From assembly GCA_047967505.1 (NCBI GenBank), contig CM106540.1: a stretch of 64,000 nucleotides of DNA. One strand, 5' to 3'. A model generated the notes under the pieces. The model saw only the letters and a list, made by a program, of their open reading frames with translations, did not search any database and had not been told where the DNA came from. Numbering within the stretch: position 1 is the first letter of the stretch; the number at the start of each line of letters is the position of its first letter. This DNA is from Dipteris shenzhenensis (Eukaryota > Polypodiophyta > Polypodiopsida > Gleicheniales). This document shows, in pieces, positions 1 through 11,849 of the stretch. Position numbers and translations under genes: made by a program.

Positions 1-1392
1 ATGAAGGTCACAGGGGATGATGTGCCTAGGTACAAGGCCCGTTTGGTTGCTAGAGGGTTCAAGCAAGAGAAGGGTGTGGACTTTGATGAGATATTCTCTC
101 CAGTTGTGAAGATGACCACACTTAGATGCATGCTTGGACTAGTGGCATCAGAGGATATGGAGCTTATGCAAATGGATGTCAAGACAGCTTTCTTGCATGG
201 GGATTTGCATGAGGAAATTTACATGGTGCAGCCAGAAGGCTTTGAAGAAAAGGGCAAAGAGCATTTAGTTTGCAAGCTGAAGAAGAGTCTCTATGGTCTT
301 AAGCAAGCACCTAGAGAATGGTATCAGAAGTTTGATGCTTTCATTCGGTCCGAGGGTTTTAGAAGGAGTGAAATTGATCACTGCCTCTACACTAAAAGGG
401 CTAAGGATAATAGCCTGATAATCCTTGCACTATATGTGGATGATATGCTATTGACTAGCAAGAATACTTATGAGCTAGATGCATTAAAGGCCAAGTTGCA
501 TGAGGCCTTTGATATGAAGGATTTGGGATTTGCAGGTCATATTCTTAATATGCGCATCACGCGTGATCGGAGTAGGAAACTCCTTTGGCTTTCACAAAAA
601 GAGTATGTTACAAAAGTATTGCAGCGTTTCAATATGGAGGGGGGGAAGGCAGTGAGTACTCCATTGCCTCCATATGTGAAACTGAGTCATACAGATAGTC
701 CCAAATCAGATGAGGAAAGGGCCATGATGGCCAAGGTTCCTTGTGCATCAGCAGTTGGGAGTCTTATGTATGCTATGATAGCTACTAGACCAGACATTGC
801 ATTTGCAGTGGGAGTTGTTAGCCGGTATATGGCTAATCCAGGAAAGAGGCATTGGGAGGCAGTTAAGTGCATCATGAGGTACATGAAGGGTACCAAGGAG
901 ATGTGCATCTGCTTTGGTAAAGGAGACATGCGTGTACTTGGGTACACAGATTCAGACTATGCAGGGCATGTGGATAGTAGGAGATCCACTTCTGGTTATG
1001 TGTTCACCTTTGCAGGTGGTGCACTGTCGTAGATGTCTCGCGCACAGAAGTGCATTGCTTTGTCTACCACAGAGGCTGAGTATGTTGCAGCCACAGAGGG
1101 TTGCAAGGAGGCTATATGGCTTGATCGGCTAGTGGGAGATTTGGGGATTCATACAGGTGTACTGACATTGCATAGTGATTCCATGAGTGCTATTCAGCTA
1201 GCACGGAATCCGGTCTTTCATGCAAAGACCAAACACATTGAGGTCAGGTACAATTTCATCAGGGAGGTACTTGAGGACAAGCGCATAGAGCTTGTCAAGG
1301 TTCATACAGATGATAACCATGCAGATATGCTAACGAAGAGTCTACCTAGTCAGCGGTTTGAGTATTGTCGTGTATTGATGGGCATTGGATAG
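1..1392 (+). pseudogene. Ty1/Copia retrotransposon, reverse transcriptase and RNase H end (Tork/Tnt1-like), one nonsense codon
   Basis: This is the C-terminal part of a Copia polyprotein. The reverse transcriptase copies element RNA into DNA and the RNase H removes the RNA strand. RT motifs are in order: KARLVARGF (about residue 12), QMDVKTAFLHG (about 57), KSLYGLKQAPREWY (about 95) and the catalytic YVDD at residues 145-148. RNase H follows with YTDSDYAG, STTEAEY, HSDSMSAI and a final HADMLTK. A single TAG at 1030-1032 lies where relatives have Trp (GGAxSWxS) and splits an otherwise continuous frame that ends at TAG 1390-1392. The ATG at base 1 is not a real start: relatives continue upstream through RT, integrase and gag, so the element is cut by the window edge. 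Motif spelling is closest to Tnt1/Tork elements. The copy is young compared with the other remnants here. Confidence 0.95.
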
Positions 1393-1434
1393 TATGCTCA
1401 CTAGTTGTTCTCTCTTAAAGGCACATTGTCCTTT

Positions 1435-1626
1435 AAGTGGGAGGTTGTGGGGGTTCAAGGTCACTGTGCCTTAACCCTGCTTATGTACAATACTCAAACA
1501 CATATATAAATGAATGAAAAAGAAGATTAGGGTGGTTCTGCACCCACCAAAACTTGTGTGGCTCTCTGTCTCCCTCTCTCTGTCTCTCTCCTTCTTCCGT
1601 TCTTGCTTCCGTTGAGAGCACTCTCA
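1435..1626 (+). mobile_element. Polypurine tract and probable 3' LTR of the Copia element
   Basis: A purine run AAGTGGGAGG (1435-1444) lies 43 bp after the Copia stop codon. It is followed by TGTGGGGG from 1446, the usual TG start of an LTR. A short inverted repeat (GGGTT-AAGG / CCTT-AACCC, about 1450-1476), a TATA-like TATATAAAT near 1504 and a CT-rich stretch follow. An end at about 1626 (CTCTCA) is a guess, since the 5' LTR is outside the window and no target-site duplication can be tested. Confidence 0.5.
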
Positions 1627-2390
1627 TGCATATGGTGCAAATGTTCATGGCATGGCACTCTGATGATGTCACTCTTGCTACTAGTGGTAGTAGATCTAGA
1701 AATCTAGGAGCCTATTCGGGGTTTCTAAAGCCCTTATTCTAGATAGCATAAAAGTAGCAAAGAAGAAAAATAGGCTATCAAGACTTCTTGTAATGACCTT
1801 TCTTATAATTACTACATCGATCTCTTTCACATCATATATTTTGTCATTAAGAAATGCCAAGTTTCAATTGTTATTTTTCATTAAGTTATGGTTTACAAGT
1901 AGAAATTTACTATTTCTCATTGAGTTATGGACCAATTTTAGTTTTTTATGTCAAGACATCAATGACGACCTTTGTTGTTCAATACTTCTTCTCCAATAGC
2001 GCCTTGAAATCTTTAGTTTCTACCCATGCAACATGCTATTTTGGTTCTACTCCTTTTTTTAAGAGTAGGTTCTTATGGATCTACTATTGCGGAATGGATG
2101 CCATGTTGCATCGAAGGAATGAATGTGTGAATATTTGTGTAGCTATCGTTTACATAGTCCTTCCTTCTGCAGACTTTGTAGTAGGTTCTTGTTAACATTG
2201 ACAACTACGGACACACGAACAATAATTACATATTCAATACTTTTTGGTATCCCTGCATGCTATTGTAGTTGTGGAGGTGGATACTTATCCTTGAGGCAAG
2301 CAGGTGAAGGGTAGGTGTGGCATTGGCAAATCTTTGGTATCTAGAGTTGAGTGTTTACTTCATAGTATCCTTGGGATTGCAATAATTCCA
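1627..2390. other. Intergenic sequence, nothing recognised
   Basis: AT-rich sequence between two Copia remnants. Short open frames here show no protein motifs. The left part may still belong to the LTR if it is longer than assumed. Confidence 0.4.
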
Positions 2391-3105
2391 AATAGGAAGG
2401 TCATTGGTACTAAATGAATTTGCAAGGCTAAGTACAAATTTTATAGTTCATTAGAAAGTATAAATCTAGGTTGGTAGCTTAGGGATTCTTACAAGTTGAA
2501 GGTTGTTTTTTTCTGAAACACTGTAAGTGCAGTTCTTGCCTTTCCTACTCATAACAAGTGGCCAATTTTCCCTATGGATGTTAAATTAATGGATGTCTTT
2601 AGATGCAAGCTTATATGTTTGCCAAAGGATGGTAAAAAATTATGGTAATGAGTTTGAGGTGACGAATTTGAGGCTGATGCATTTTAGTTTGGGGATCAAG
2701 GTCTAGTAGTAGCTAGGTTAAATCTTCATTTCACAATAAATTATGCATGCGAGATTTTGAAGGGATATGGGACGACTGATTGTAAGCTTGTTTTTGCATC
2801 TATGGAGGTGAATTCATACCTACCTTCAAGGGATTCCTCACCTTTCATTGACATCACAAAGAATAGGAAGTTAGTACGAAGCTTTATTTTTCTCACCAAC
2901 ACTAGATTGGAGATTAGTTTTTCAGTTGGGGTATTGAGTAGGTTCTCCAACAAGCCGAGAGAGATCATTGGAAAGAAGGGATGTGAGTGCTTTGATACAT
3001 CACAGGTGCTCTTAGTTATGGCATTACTTATAGCATAAGTGACACTCTTGTCTTCAACAAGTTTTGCAACTGTACTGCAATATTTACCCTTTTGCTAGGT
3101 TTAGG
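2391..3105 (+). pseudogene. Heavily decayed Copia reverse transcriptase, second lineage, internal deletion
   Basis: Reading across frames gives the Copia order: RKVIGTK and CKAKY (2395-2440), KYKSRLVA, a stop, then GFLQVEG (about 2460-2500), AVLAFPTHNKWPIFPMDVK (about 2530-2585), EFEVTNLRLMHFSLGIK (2650-2700), YACEILKGYGTTDCK (about 2742-2785), RSFIFLTNTRLEISFSVGVL (about 2879-2938) and GALSYGITYSISD (about 3006-3045). Between PMDVK and EFEVTN the centre of RT, including the YVDD region, is missing, so there is an internal deletion. At least three frameshifts and several stops are present. The wording differs from the 1-1392 copy, so this is a separate and older insertion. Only the tail around 2757-3038 is open over any length. 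Confidence 0.8.
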
Positions 3106-4865
3106 CAAGTTAAGGTCACATTGGTCCCTATGTCTTAGAGCACTCACTTAGTGAAAGCACTTACATACATCACGGCAGTTTGATCCATGGTCCATACAAA
3201 AATCAGATCAGCTTGCTAGGTCTAGGTGAGTATAACGCTCAAGTCCAGATGTCAAATGTCTAATCCATCTATCTCAGCTTAACCTTTAATAAGACCAGCA
3301 TCTAGTCCTTCAATGTTTCACTCATCTGCAGTGTATAATCCCATCCTTGTGCGTATGTTTTTGTGAGAAACTTGTGACTATGTTCATATTCATAATCCAC
3401 CCAAATTTTTGCACTAGGGTCCAAAACACATCATCATGCTGGGATAGGCCTATACCAACACCCTAGGTGAAACTCTAGGATGTCTTTTCATAAATTCCCA
3501 TCTATTAGTCCCCACACTCTTTGCACAACCACAGAAGTACCCTTGGCACATCACATCACTTCTTGGTACAATATAGGGTCTTCAACACATCAGCACATTG
3601 GGATAACAACTAACCCAACTTGACTCAATGAATCCCACTTCCACTATTCCAATCACTCCCCATTCATATATAAGCCAGACCTACCATTGGACATTAGTAT
3701 ATTAGTTTATGTCAACAATAGACCATTGCAGGACCTAGAACAAGTTGCACATTGACTTAGCTATTCGAGGGCATTGAAGATGCCCAAATTTTTCATCTAA
3801 TTACATGAGTCCTCATCTACACACTCAGCAATTCCTAGATCAGTTCTTGACTCAAAAGTCCTCTAGCAATGTTGCTATCCAACCAAGACACTAGCTTAGC
3901 CTATCCAAACACCCACTTAGCTAAGTCAGCAGGGTGGTTGAATGGGCTGACTCATGGTACAAGATTTTGGATTTTAGCACTTTGGGGAGTATCCATATGT
4001 TAGAAGAAGAGGCCAGATCCATAAATTAATGGTTTGGTCAACCAGGGGATTAGAATTAAACAAAAGGGTAACTTAGTTATACAACGGGGTGGATGAATTG
4101 GCCACCTTATCAAGCCAAAATCTGGAATGGAGTGCTTGGATCAACATAAATGAGTCCAAGAAGGTGGTGACAACCCTAAAGCAACCTTAGAACTGGCCAA
4201 ATGCCTATTTTTATCAAAATTCAAACATAGTAGACATGATGTTGACTTATCTAAGTTAGTGCCACTGACATAGCATCTAGGCTTATAAAATCACCTAGGG
4301 GTTTCAGACACTTACATAGCAATTAGCTTGTTATTCTATCAAAATTTCTTCAAATTGCTTCCAACCTTTAGGTTAGTCATTCCCAACAACATCCTCTTGA
4401 CATAGTCATCCACTCTTGGATGTCACTAGACTCATCCAACTCCATTGACCACCTTTTGAAAAATACTTTTACCTTGGAACGGGAGTATCAGCTTGATTTT
4501 AACGAGGAAATGTCTTGCATTCATGGCATGCATTCAAAGACCCAACAACTTTAAACCAACCACCTTTGTAGCTAAATCCTCCTTATCCTAAAGACCTTCA
4601 ATATCCTTCCTAGGACAAATGGATGAGGAAAAGCACCAATTGTAGCCAGGACCCAAACCCCTCCCAAATTCGAAGTCACAACCTTGAAAATTCTAACTTA
4701 TGTGCTTACTTAGGTAACCCTACCCAATCCATTCATGCACCACACCACTTCTAACCCACCACCTCACACCACTTCATAACCCTTAGGTCACCCTACATGA
4801 AGAAGACATTGGGAATATCAGAGAGATTTAGGTTGGCAATGGGGTTCATATAGTTTTGTTAATAG
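3106..4865. other. Intergenic sequence, nothing recognised
   Basis: No reading frame of useful length and no repeat structure found in about 1.7 kb. It may be older transposon debris beyond recognition. Confidence 0.4.
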
Positions 4866-5130
4866 TTTGCGGATGACACTAACCTCACTCCATGCAATGA
4901 TGACAGATCAGTTGAAAGCATCCGAAAATGCTTCCAAAGACATCTTTTGTACAATGTCGGGATCCAAAATCAACCATGAAAAAATAGTATTTTTCGGTAC
5001 TAAGGCTGCTCCCCCCTAAATCCTCATTGACAAAGGATGTTAGATCCTCAAGGAGGGAGGGGGAGAGGTTTTTTGTCTCCTCAGGATTCCAATGGGTTCT
5101 AACGTGAACACTTCTCTCTATTTTGCAAGC
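4866..5130 (+). pseudogene. L1-like LINE reverse transcriptase scrap
   Basis: FADDTNL is readable at 4866-4886, matching the catalytic (Y/F)xDD block of plant L1 reverse transcriptases. After a frameshift come TMSGSKINHEKIVFFGT (about 4951-5001), matching the conserved C..SGSKIN..K block, and LRIPMGSNV (about 5081-5107), matching the next LGIP.G block. The same block order appears in the longer LINE at 36-38 kb, which also has a GIPMGFEV wording, so they may be one family. A weak continuation is possible at 5250-5290 (DTIFYM) and 5735-5805 (a zf-RVT-like stretch, LPTNHMRLEGRLSHW), which would take the remnant to about 5830. The open frame at 5092-5475 is not trusted as a gene. Confidence 0.65.
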
Positions 5131-8100
5131 TCCTTCTCGCCTCTCATACCCTCTATAACCTATAAGATTACCTCCAGCAGCTGTTATACAGCTCGACCAC
5201 CATCTCCTATTATGACGGGCAGTTTGAAGTCATTTTTCTCTACTCAACCAGGACACTATTTTCTACATGTTCTCTTTGGCAGTTGCAGCTTACAAATGTG
5301 GTTATACGAGCAGCCTCGAAAGGCTAGTATCAAATTGAGCCAGTTATGCGACTATGTCAAGATGAATATCCTCGAGATAGCACCTGAGATAGCTAAGGAG
5401 AGACGTTGCATTGAGGATATCCAGTGTGAACACGAGACCCAGGTAAGATCTATACTACCATTAATTTATGCTTGACGAGCAAGAGGGTCGCCATTTTGGC
5501 TTTTAGAATGGAAGAGGTAGTTAAAGGTCTTATGATCCTAGTTATACATCGCCTAAGACTAGGATTTACTATGGTGCAGCTGTCTAGATATAAGAACTTT
5601 GAGTCTGCTTGTGTCGCTAGCTTTGGACTATTCAAAAAAATAGGAAAATGTGTGTTCTCGGCTCTATGAGCTCAACGTTGGACACCTAACTACTACACCA
5701 GGGACAAAATCTTACTCCCGTGTACACGAAATATGAAGTTCATGTTTACTTGGCTCCAAAACATCATAGGCAGGCTCCCTACTAATCATATGCGGCTTGA
5801 GGGAAGGCTCTCACACTGGTAGCTCATGAAGGAACAATCCTCGCTTTGTATAAGGGTCTCACAAGGAGGTTGAGATACCCAAATGGCTCTCAAATACACT
5901 AGTCGCCAGCCAGGTATTACATGTTTTTTACTTGTACCTTATTATATCAGAAGAATGCTGGAATCGATGAAGTGCGACGGAATGTCTCCTCCTCTTCTGT
6001 TACGGGATGAATTTCCTAGCTTCAATTTGTTGTAGCACATCATGCCATACTTATTGTAACTGCCGAGCAAGCAGAGAGCCCACGGTGGAGCAAGATGGAG
6101 AGCCCACGGTGGAGCAAGCGGCTTAGCCTCAGTATAACTGCCGAGTCTTTCATCGACTACTGGTTTTCCACTTCAAACCACGTGACTACTTTCTCATTAA
6201 CTTGTCAGAGAGTTATTTGAATCACTCATTATAGGTGGGAGGGAATGAGTTGAGAGAACACATGACCAGGAGAGCGCTCAGAATACACACTGTTGTGGTA
6301 GATATCTCGGACCTTTGCTGTATGCATGGTTGCTGAGTCCAATCATACGTTTAGATAGCCAGAGCTAGTCATGCGTGGCTGTTGAGACCTTTGAGCTTTC
6401 GATCAGTCGAGATGCCACGTTAGTCGCTCGTATAAGCTCACATTGAGGAAACGTTCGTTAGCTGAGTCCCTTAGACAGCCCAGACATATGTCGGGATTAT
6501 CTCCTCCTAGGCATAATGTCTTCAAGAACCTTCTAAACTGATTATCTCATAGATGTGAGTATGGAGATGGCGATTGGGAACTTAGAAACTGCGATTGTTT
6601 ATGTACTCAGACTTTGATCAGTAGTTGGACGAAAAACTGGTGAGCGCCATTTCGCTTGGCTCTGCTAGTCCAACGTACTTAGACCTCCTTGTAATTTGTT
6701 GATGTTCATGGCTTGGGTAGCTTGGCGACCCCTCTATAGCTCTGCTATGGCTCTTGGGTGATCCGTTAGAAGTCCACCATTTACTTGTCTGATGTACTGA
6801 CGGGATCTGGAGACCTTCACAAACCTTCACTACTACGAGATTGTATTCTATGGCTAGTAGAGAAGATGGTTGTGTAGGAAAGATATGCCACTGGTTGTTA
6901 GGATCTCAACTTCTCCCTGTCTCATGAATTGGCAATTAGGTCGACTATGCGCTGTAGATTTAAACACGATCAATGTAACAAGTTTATGGCCACTGGCTCA
7001 ATAGAGAAATACACTCGGCTTTCCTAGCACAGCCTATCTGAAAGGTCTGCTACAGCGGCATTTTGTCGAATGATCATGAGGGTGGTAGAAAAGGCTAGGC
7101 CTGATCTTTGTGTAGCCCACACTTTCAGATTGACCACCCACGAATTGTTTTGACGAGTCCTCCCCGGGTACCATTTAGACTACGTGACTTCGCAACTATT
7201 GCATGCTAACTGTTGTTAGAAGACCATGTACACTGCCTCATGTATGGGGCCTCATTTCGAGTGTTTTCACGATTTAACTATGCTCATTTAAGCAGGATAA
7301 GGAGGGGTCAAGACAAAGGCTTTTTATGGTTGGATATAGGGAGATGATTATGATACGTATATGTTAGAATGGCTGTTTCAAATAACCACATAAAGTTCAT
7401 GATCTTGAAAAGTTGGGGATATCTTATGCCCTCTCATCCTTTTCTAAAATGGACTATTTAGAGCTCTTTACATGATTCATACATCTTATGGCCTTTATAA
7501 CCTTTAAATTATGGTTATGTGAGCTCTTAGAATAATGAAAGCATATATATGAGCCCCCTTTATAACATTATAACTTTGGAAGTATTTCAACTTTGGTTTT
7601 AGAAGAGGGGAGAAACTTTGAAATCTACTATCTCATTCCCCTCGCTCACTGTAGCTCCCTGGTTCCTTACCTGTTGGGTTTAGTTAGTGTTTTAATCTTA
7701 TGCTTTTTGAACTCTATTTAGAGGTTCTCATTAGCCTTGACATATATATGTGAAAAGGCCTTGGCATATATACGAGTATATATATATTTGTCTCTAAAAT
7801 CTTGGCATTTATACTTGTTTAAATATAAAAATATATATATCTCATTAGCCTTGGCATAACGTTTATTTATATTTTAACCAAAAAGCTCCTATAAATGTGG
7901 AAGAACTCATGGCTTCATTATACATTACTTTCATTAGGATAGGAGGAGGACCATTGGTATTACTTACATTCAATTACCGTCAACTGACTTGATGGGCTCA
8001 TTGTATGAAGTTTTTTGGGGCAATTCCCAAGGTCAAGGAGGCATTAAGCCTTAATTGTGGTATTTATGATGCAGGGGTTAATCAAGACATATTTCCATTG

Positions 8101-8965
8101 GTTTTGACTTCATTATAACACCCCTTAGTAGGATAACCCTTTCTTCTTATGAATGGAATTACCTTGATGATGCATGAATACGAGACCCTTTTAAGATTCT
8201 ATCTTGCAGGTTTATGGGCATGGCTTACTTTGGAATGGAAACTGGAGGGTCCCAATTTCATAATTAATGCCTTTAACTGACAACATTTTACTTAACACTT
8301 CACTTGTTATATTCTACCTTTCTGCTTACTACAACTTACTAGAATTTTGACATTTTTTGCCAACGTATGTTTTAAAAGAATGCCAAGATTTGATGCTAAT
8401 CTAGATAGAGTGACATGGATAATAACTGTGTGCCGGCACTGAAGCCTGGCTTCCACAGTAAAAATGTATTGTTCTAACCTTCATTTTTGTTGTGATGGTG
8501 CCAAGTGAGTTAGCACACCTCTCCGTCAGATTTGCAAGTGGAATCTTGGGCATGATATTGCGAAAAAGGTGTTGGCAACCTTGAAGAATATACTTGGGAG
8601 ACTTATGATGAGGGACATAGTACTCCCAACCCTATTATGCACACTTAGACAATCATATGTGTTTGCAATGTAAGAACTTGATAGTGAGCTACCTTGCAAC
8701 TTGCTTAATTTAGAAATTATCTTATGGTTTTCACCATTGGATAGATTGATTGGACTTTATTCTCTTGGATTCACGATTTGAAATGTAGCTAGAGTAATCA
8801 AATGGATTCCTCTTCTCTTGATGATTCTCTTGAGACTCTACTGCACCCTTAAGCACCAACGTAAATGTGAACATAGTCTTGATAAAGCAATGGCTGCCAG
8901 GGGCCTTTCAAAGTGTTGACTAAGAATATGGATTAATGGAGATTTAGACTCGTTGAAATAGTAGG

Positions 8966-8966
<1 letters not shown>
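5131..8966. other. Intergenic sequence with a 24-bp direct repeat, otherwise nothing recognised
   Basis: The part from 5.7 to 7.3 kb is less AT-rich than its surroundings and may be transposon debris, perhaps continuing the LINE. A 21-bp string GAGAGCCCACGGTGGAGCAAG occurs twice in tandem at 6074-6094 and 6098-6118. From 7.3 kb on the sequence is AT-rich with no feature. Confidence 0.4.
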
Positions 8967-9002
<36 letters not shown>

Positions 9003-9060
9003 GTACTTCTATTAAATGAATATGATGTAATGGGAATTTTGCATGTGTGTGTGTGTGTGT
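8967..9060. repeat. (CA)n and (TG)n microsatellites facing each other
   Basis: A pure CA run (8967-9000, 17 units) and a TG run (about 9044-9060) are separated by about 43 bp. As complementary arrays they can fold into a hairpin. The 114-residue minus-strand open frame across them is a translation of this repeat. Confidence 0.95.
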
Positions 9061-10447
9061 TTGTGTGCAATGCTCTATGTCTGTGTGTACATGCATACGT
9101 ACGGGATCCATGAGGGGACATACATGGAATGGATTTTCTCATATTTAAAGCACATGAAATCTCAATAAATGAATAGAGGGAACTGGAATTCTCTTCACCA
9201 ATGATCCAACAGTAGTAAGAAGTAAATGCAAGCAAATAGTACAAAATAGCAAATAATGAATGTACATAGTAGTTAGAATCCCATACTAAGTGAGCCAAGA
9301 ATAAGAGCATCTAGTGATAAATTATCAAATACATTGCTAATGAGAGGCATCCCGAGTCAATGTTTGCTTGGGTGTAGACATTTTTGGTGATTTTTAGTCT
9401 ATTTTTTGTATATAGGTATTTTACTTGACCCATAACTTCATAATTCAACAAACTTTGTCTTCAAGTTGTAGTACACATTCCAATATTGAACATCAAACCA
9501 AAAAAATATGGAATAAGTATTTAGGACAAGACCATTAAAGCATTACAACTACTATATTGCAAGTAAATCATGTATGCTGAAGAGTATATGATATAACAAT
9601 TAATTCAAAAACATCAAAATTTTATTTTGCATATACATGCACCCAAGTATTTATTCAAAACTACACTATGTGATCTTCTCTTCAACCCAATGAATCACCT
9701 AATTGGAAACTTTAGTATGGTTTAAGGGGCTTCCAATGTTGTGTTAAAATTTTCCATACCCATTCGAGGGCAACTCCATAATTTTTTCTTCATTTGTTGA
9801 AAACCAAAACGAATTGAAAATTTAGAATCCTAGAATGGAAATTTTTAAAAATGTGCAATTTTTGCATGTGTAAAGAACTTTTAATAAATCCAACACTATT
9901 TATAATTTTTGTATTGGTTATTTTTCCATGCAATTGCTTCCTATATGGCTCATAAACATGTCAAAGGTCATTGCACTTCATAATATATAGCATCAAAACT
10001 TATAGTGAACCCTTTGGCGGCCTATTTGTATTTTGAAGCGATTTGGGCCACAATTCAATTGCTTGATGGCAACTGGTATATCCAACTATGCTGACATATA
10101 TAGCAAGAGGTGACAATTTTTCTATCCTCGTGCACTTTTAAAAATTTTCACATCCCACTCTACAAATCTGAATATTAAAGTGCATCCTTGTCTTTCTGCC
10201 CTACAAAGTACATTCTCCTCCTGCCACCTTGCAACATGCCTGGTGTAGAGTCAGCTCGATGTGACCTTGTTCTTTTGGTTTGGCATTATCTTCTTTACGC
10301 AGGTAAGCCATCCTCTATTCTTTGCTTGTCGCGTGAGATAGCTAGTTTCTGTTTTGGTTTTGGTTCACTGATCATCTGCATCAGGTCAATAGAACTAGAC
10401 AAAGGCTATGAGATAGGAAAGATGAAAAGCTTGGTCAAGGCATAAGC
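9061..10447. other. AT-rich sequence, possible extreme 5' part of the transposase pseudogene
   Basis: Nothing recognisable up to about 10.16 kb. From there composition changes and an open frame (10188-10445) appears. It contains a donor-like CAG/GTAAGC at 10302/10303 and an acceptor-like CATCAG at about 10385, so it could hold 5' exons of the transposase pseudogene. No motif supports that. Confidence 0.3.
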
Positions 10448-10654
10448 AATAGATTGCAGGGTAAGGGAGAAAAATGATAAGAAAGAATACTCCTTGCAGA
10501 GTGACAACATGAAGCAGTTGCAGATGCACACATTTAATCATTGCCATTAGAGAAAAGAACATGAGCTGTGGTCTCACATTTGGTGGGAGCATTTGAGGCA
10601 GCAACATCAAGCCATTTAGGTGAATACTAGCCTTGAGTCTTCACAATCTTTAGC
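10448..10654 (+). pseudogene. Possible 5' coding remnant of the transposase gene
   Basis: One frame reads as polar, helix-prone sequence (KNDKKEYSLQSDNMKQLQMH, then RKEHELWSHIWWEHLRQQHQ) with two TAG codons. It ends just upstream of, and in a different frame from, the recognisable transposase segment. The placement suggests lost 5' coding sequence; there is no domain evidence. Confidence 0.3.
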
Positions 10655-11113
10655 ATGCACCCTAAAATTCAAAAAGTGACAACCCTACCAACACCTCAGG
10701 AGATGCACACCCAAGAGATGATGCTCTCTAACTTGAGAAATGACCTACAGAAAGTGAAAGGGGTGTGCAAATTAGATCAGCTACCTGCAAAGAGGGTGAT
10801 ATTGGATATGTTGGTATCCTCTAAAACAAAGGAGAAACAGCTTGGGCATAGAATATCAAAGATGTTGTCAATCAAAAGAACTAACATGGGTGCAACAGTT
10901 GGATGTAGAGAGGAAGCAATGCAAGATCATTCTAATTCGAGAAGTTGGGCTTCAATAAAATGCAAGAAAAGGAGAGACAGCCTAAGTGCGAAAGTTGTTG
11001 ATTGAGTGACAACATTCTAGCATGATAATATGAGATTTTCTCCAAATAAGAAGAATATATGCAAAAAGCGGATGGGATGCAAGCAGTGGGATGAGCAAAT
11101 AATTCCAATGCAG

Positions 11114-11849
11114 GTTAGTGATGGTTGCCTGAACTAGTTTGGTGGTTGTCTGTGAATGAGTTTTGGAATAGTTTAATTGTTTAACTTAATTTCTAAAGTG
11201 GATTGGCTTGGACTTAATGTGATTGTCTTAAACCAGCCTGGTGGTTAGAACATCATGCAATATATGACCCTATGGTTTAGGCCAAACACCTGTTAAACAT
11301 CAATTATGTGATTATCTAAATGAGCGTGGTTGAATAGCAATATATTTCACCAGCCTGGTGGTTGTCTATGAATGAGTTCTGGAATAATTTAATTGTTTAA
11401 ATTCTAAACTATGCGGGCTTCAACTTAATGTCATTGTCCTAAATGAGCCCGGTGGTTCAAAATGATGTGTTTCTTGGTAGTTAAATACTATTTAAGTTTA
11501 ATTTTCGGGCTGGTTCACATCATATACCAGTTGATTTCTAAGTTGGGCTGGCTTGGACTTTGGCTTGGACTTAATGTGATTGTCCTAAACCAGCCTAATG
11601 GTTGGAACATCATGGAAATATCACCAAGCTGGCTCAGGTCCAATAGGAGTCATGTGATTATCCTAAACCAGCATGGTTGAAACAAAAATATATTACACAA
11701 ATAGAAATAATTGATGACATAGCCTTATAAGCTTTAAATGACTTAAGATTTGGTCGTGTTGGAGCATTGCTCCATGGAGATAGATAGCCATGTCTCACAA
11801 ATGAATGTGGAGTCTATGGAATCACCTAGATCCTCATCATGTGTTGCAG
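11114..11849 (+). other. Probable intron of the transposase pseudogene, filled with diverged repeats
   Basis: The N-terminal block ends at CAG/GTTAGT (11113/11114) and the Cys-motif block is preceded by GTGTTGCAG/GGGAG (acceptor ending 11849). No coding pattern is seen between them. Relatives have further sequence between these blocks, so some coding sequence is also missing. The inside is made of the diverged repeats listed next. An insertion in place of an intron cannot be excluded. Confidence 0.45.
11132..11680. repeat. Diverged tandem repeat, about 211-216 bp unit, with palindromic AACCAGCCTGGTGGTT motifs
   Basis: GGTGGTTGTCTGTGAATGAG at 11141 recurs diverged at 11357 (offset 216), and the CTT..ACTTAATGT block at 11207 recurs at 11418 (offset 211) and 11564. 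Within the units the imperfect palindrome AACCAGCCTGGTGGTT or a variant occurs at 11132, 11231, about 11317, 11348, 11441, 11587 and 11666. Confidence 0.7.

Noticed and set aside
1-3. ATG at the first base as a gene start
   Set aside because: Copia RT continues upstream of this point in relatives; the frame is simply cut by the window edge.
8966-9310. 114-codon minus-strand open frame
   Set aside because: Its C-terminal quarter is a translation of the CA/TG microsatellites and the rest has no motif.
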